Assembly (NCBI GenBank): GCA_034440635.1
Contig: JAOTON010001582.1
Location: 892,001 to 956,000, forward strand
Source of the DNA: Lepas anatifera
Lineage: Eukaryota; Arthropoda; Thecostraca; Lepadidae
Length of the DNA: 64,000 nt
Reading direction: 5' to 3'
Below, in pieces: positions 61,989 to 64,000 of this stretch. Under the pieces are notes generated by a model, which saw nothing but the letters and a program-made list of their open reading frames with translations, was not told where the DNA came from and did no database searches. Both the position numbers and the translations under genes were made by a program. Within the stretch, counting starts at the first letter, position 1; every line of letters starts with the position of its first letter.

Positions 61989-64000
61989 TATGTGAACATG
62001 TTGGCGATCATGTACAGTCCTGAACATGGACACATTTTATAAATTGGAGGTTGAATTATTGAGCTACGAAATATATTATTCATTATTGCCGGCTTACTTT
62101 GTCACAGCCAATATTAGGATGTGGTAACGCCTTAGTCTGCGAAACATTTCTGCTTAAACGCAACGAATAAGACAGCAAAACATCAAGTAGTTGTGCGTGT
62201 ACGTTGCGTGACGTTGGGAGTCCCCGTACCACTTCCTTCTCCGTGTCTTTTCGCCGGCGTGTGACGGTGGCGTGACGGTGTGCCAACACCGTGACGAGGC
62301 TTCCCCCTCCACTGCGGCGGTGTCTGTGAAATGTCGCGCTGCCCCATGTTCTCCCCTCTGCCCCCTGGTCCCCCTTCGACTGACCGGCCGCGTGGGGGGA
62401 GCATTGATCCCAGCTGACAGACGGCGAGCGTCCCCTCGCCGCCGGTAGCTAGTGTATATGCAGAAAAGGCAGGATCTCCATCCTGCACCTCACGTGTGTC
62501 CGGCTGTGTAACAATACTTTTCTGCACATGTCATTACCAGTGGTTCCAGTGGCTAATTTGCTGTACGTTGAGTTGTGATGGGATGCGAGGGGGGAGGATG
62601 ATTTTATCGTTTCTCTAATGATACAGTGGTTGTAATGTCGGTATGGGTCCATCTTGCGGCACAACTTGATGTAGGCGAAATAACATAACACCAGCACTTC
62701 TAGTGACAATCTATTTTCCTCTGTGGCAACCAGGGGCGTAGCCAAGATTTCGCTTGGGGGAGGGGCGGCGGCGCCTCGAAAAGGGCCCCTGCGACAGCGT
62801 CAAAAGATCCCTGATGGGTAAAAAGTGCCCTGCTTGTTACAGAATCGTGTCCTCGAGCCCTCAGGGGGGGCTGTCCCTGCCGGTGCCCAGTTTTTATACA
62901 AAAAATATGAACCACAGTGTACCACTTCATGTTCGAGTAATGCGGGCTTCGGCTTTGTAACTCGCACGTTTTCAAACGATGACGTCAGCTCATAAAAAGA
63001 AGTGACTTGAGCCGTGAAACTCCTGATAAGACGCCTGGTATATTTCCTTAGAATCGCGAGCCATGCTGGTGCTCATTGCGTTATGTGGGACCCGTATGCA
63101 TTTCTTCAATGTCGATGCGGGTAGTAGGAAGGATGCATGCGGGCTGGTACGTTTTACATATATGCTTGATTTTTCAATGGGGCTATTTATTCGGGTGGAC
63201 TGAGATGCGATATAGCCAGCGCCTGAAGTGCTATAACCTTATAACACGTATCTGAGCAGACACTAGGCACATGTTATGAGCCTGACGGGTACTTGTGCCG
63301 GTAACGGATATTCAATGAGCCAGGCTAACGCATTGGATTGAATCTGAGCTTGAAGAGACTGATACAGCTCGCCGGCCGCGGCCATTTATCCTGGTCAAAT
63401 CACCACCACTGTGACTGCTCTATACATCTATTCCTGTCGGACTGTTTTATCCACTTGGGAACGGTAATGGATGGGACGGACAGATACCATTTGACCATTT
63501 TCAGTGACACTTTGATCTGGAAATCTCCGCTGGTAGGAGTGCGGGTCTGTATGTAGAGCCATGTGCCGCCGGGTGGGGGGGGGGGTGCGCGCGGCTCACA
63601 CCTGGAGCGTGGCCGCTGACGCCTTGGTGCTGTCAGTGTTTCCTCTATTGGCGGCGTCCGGTGCCGGGCGATGTCCGCGCCGCGCAGCCGTCGGAACATC
63701 CATTGTCGCCGGCGGCGGCGCGGCTTATTACCCCCGTCTGTTGCCGCCGGTGCTGCCCCTCCCCTCTCCGCAGCTCCCAGTCCCCTATGCGGCATCAGCT
63801 GCTCGCGCACGCGCGCTGAAGACGGCGGCGCGAAACGCGGCCGGCCAGCTGGCGTCTCCAGGGCACGTGCCGTTGTTCGTCTGGCGTGCGGCACGCGCCG
63901 TGGTGCCGGCGGCGGCGGGGGCAGGTGCACTGCCACCGGGCCGGCCCGCCCCGCCCCGCCACCGCGCGGGTCACCGTCGCACCCGCCGGCTGTTCCCATG
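61989..64000. other. Right-edge region, no confirmed gene
   Basis: Holds a fragment of another G-rich repeat (caggggcgtagccaagatt near 62730). From 63560 to the edge it is a CpG-dense, very GC-rich block that could be a CpG-island promoter or first exon of a gene beyond the window. The 199-codon minus-strand frame there is probably a GC artefact. Confidence 0.4.

Noticed and set aside
63400..63999. 199-codon minus-strand ORF at the right edge
   Set aside because: Pro/Arg/Ala-rich translation of a CpG island that is open in several frames.

Overview
This is nuclear DNA of an animal. Two genes are split by GT-AG introns, a tRNA gene carries an intron, and most of the window is transposon debris, satellites and long microsatellites. 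Penelope-like retroelements and scattered ctaacctgacctaacc-type runs fit an arthropod, perhaps a crustacean; that placement is inference and weak.

Protein-coding content I can name lies in the left half. (1) One exon of a SLC35D-type nucleotide-sugar transporter is on the minus strand at 8130-8246; the rest of the gene was not found and probably runs off the left edge. (2) EFTUD2 (U5 snRNP GTPase, Snu114/U5-116K) is on the plus strand as one uninterrupted 982-codon exon, 15005-17953, preceded by a likely 5'-UTR intron acceptor with a perfect TACTAAC branch site. (3) HSDL2 (peroxisomal SDR plus SCP2-domain protein) is on the minus strand from 33055 to 19277. I could join nine coding exons with matching phases into a 425-residue protein ending in the peroxisomal signal SKL. 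EFTUD2 and HSDL2 are tail to tail; EFTUD2 and the SLC35D exon are head to head.

The mobile content is the notable part. Three Penelope-like element (PLE) remnants (about 8.46-10.17, 29.0-30.56 and 31.0-31.9 kb) and a palindromic module (30.64-30.97 kb) all abut (AT)n tracts. They carry hammerhead-ribozyme-like cores whose helix II and self-complementary helix III differ in sequence but keep pairing. HSDL2 intron 2 holds the last two PLEs and a minisatellite of about 18 units that starts exactly at the exon 3 acceptor and repeats that splice site in most units.

The right half (33-64 kb) holds no gene I can name except a tRNA-Tyr(GTA) gene with a 14-nt intron at 47803-47889. It holds several non-autonomous DNA transposon families (hAT-like with an 8-bp duplication, a TTAA-flanked pair, and a 309/308-bp pair lying in the left half), a 2.9-kb inverted-repeat element with an unrecognised core, a 1-kb GC-rich satellite, a few spliceable candidate coding exons (41.9, 46.6, 50.4 kb) and GC-rich promoter-like segments near 61.7 kb and at the right edge.
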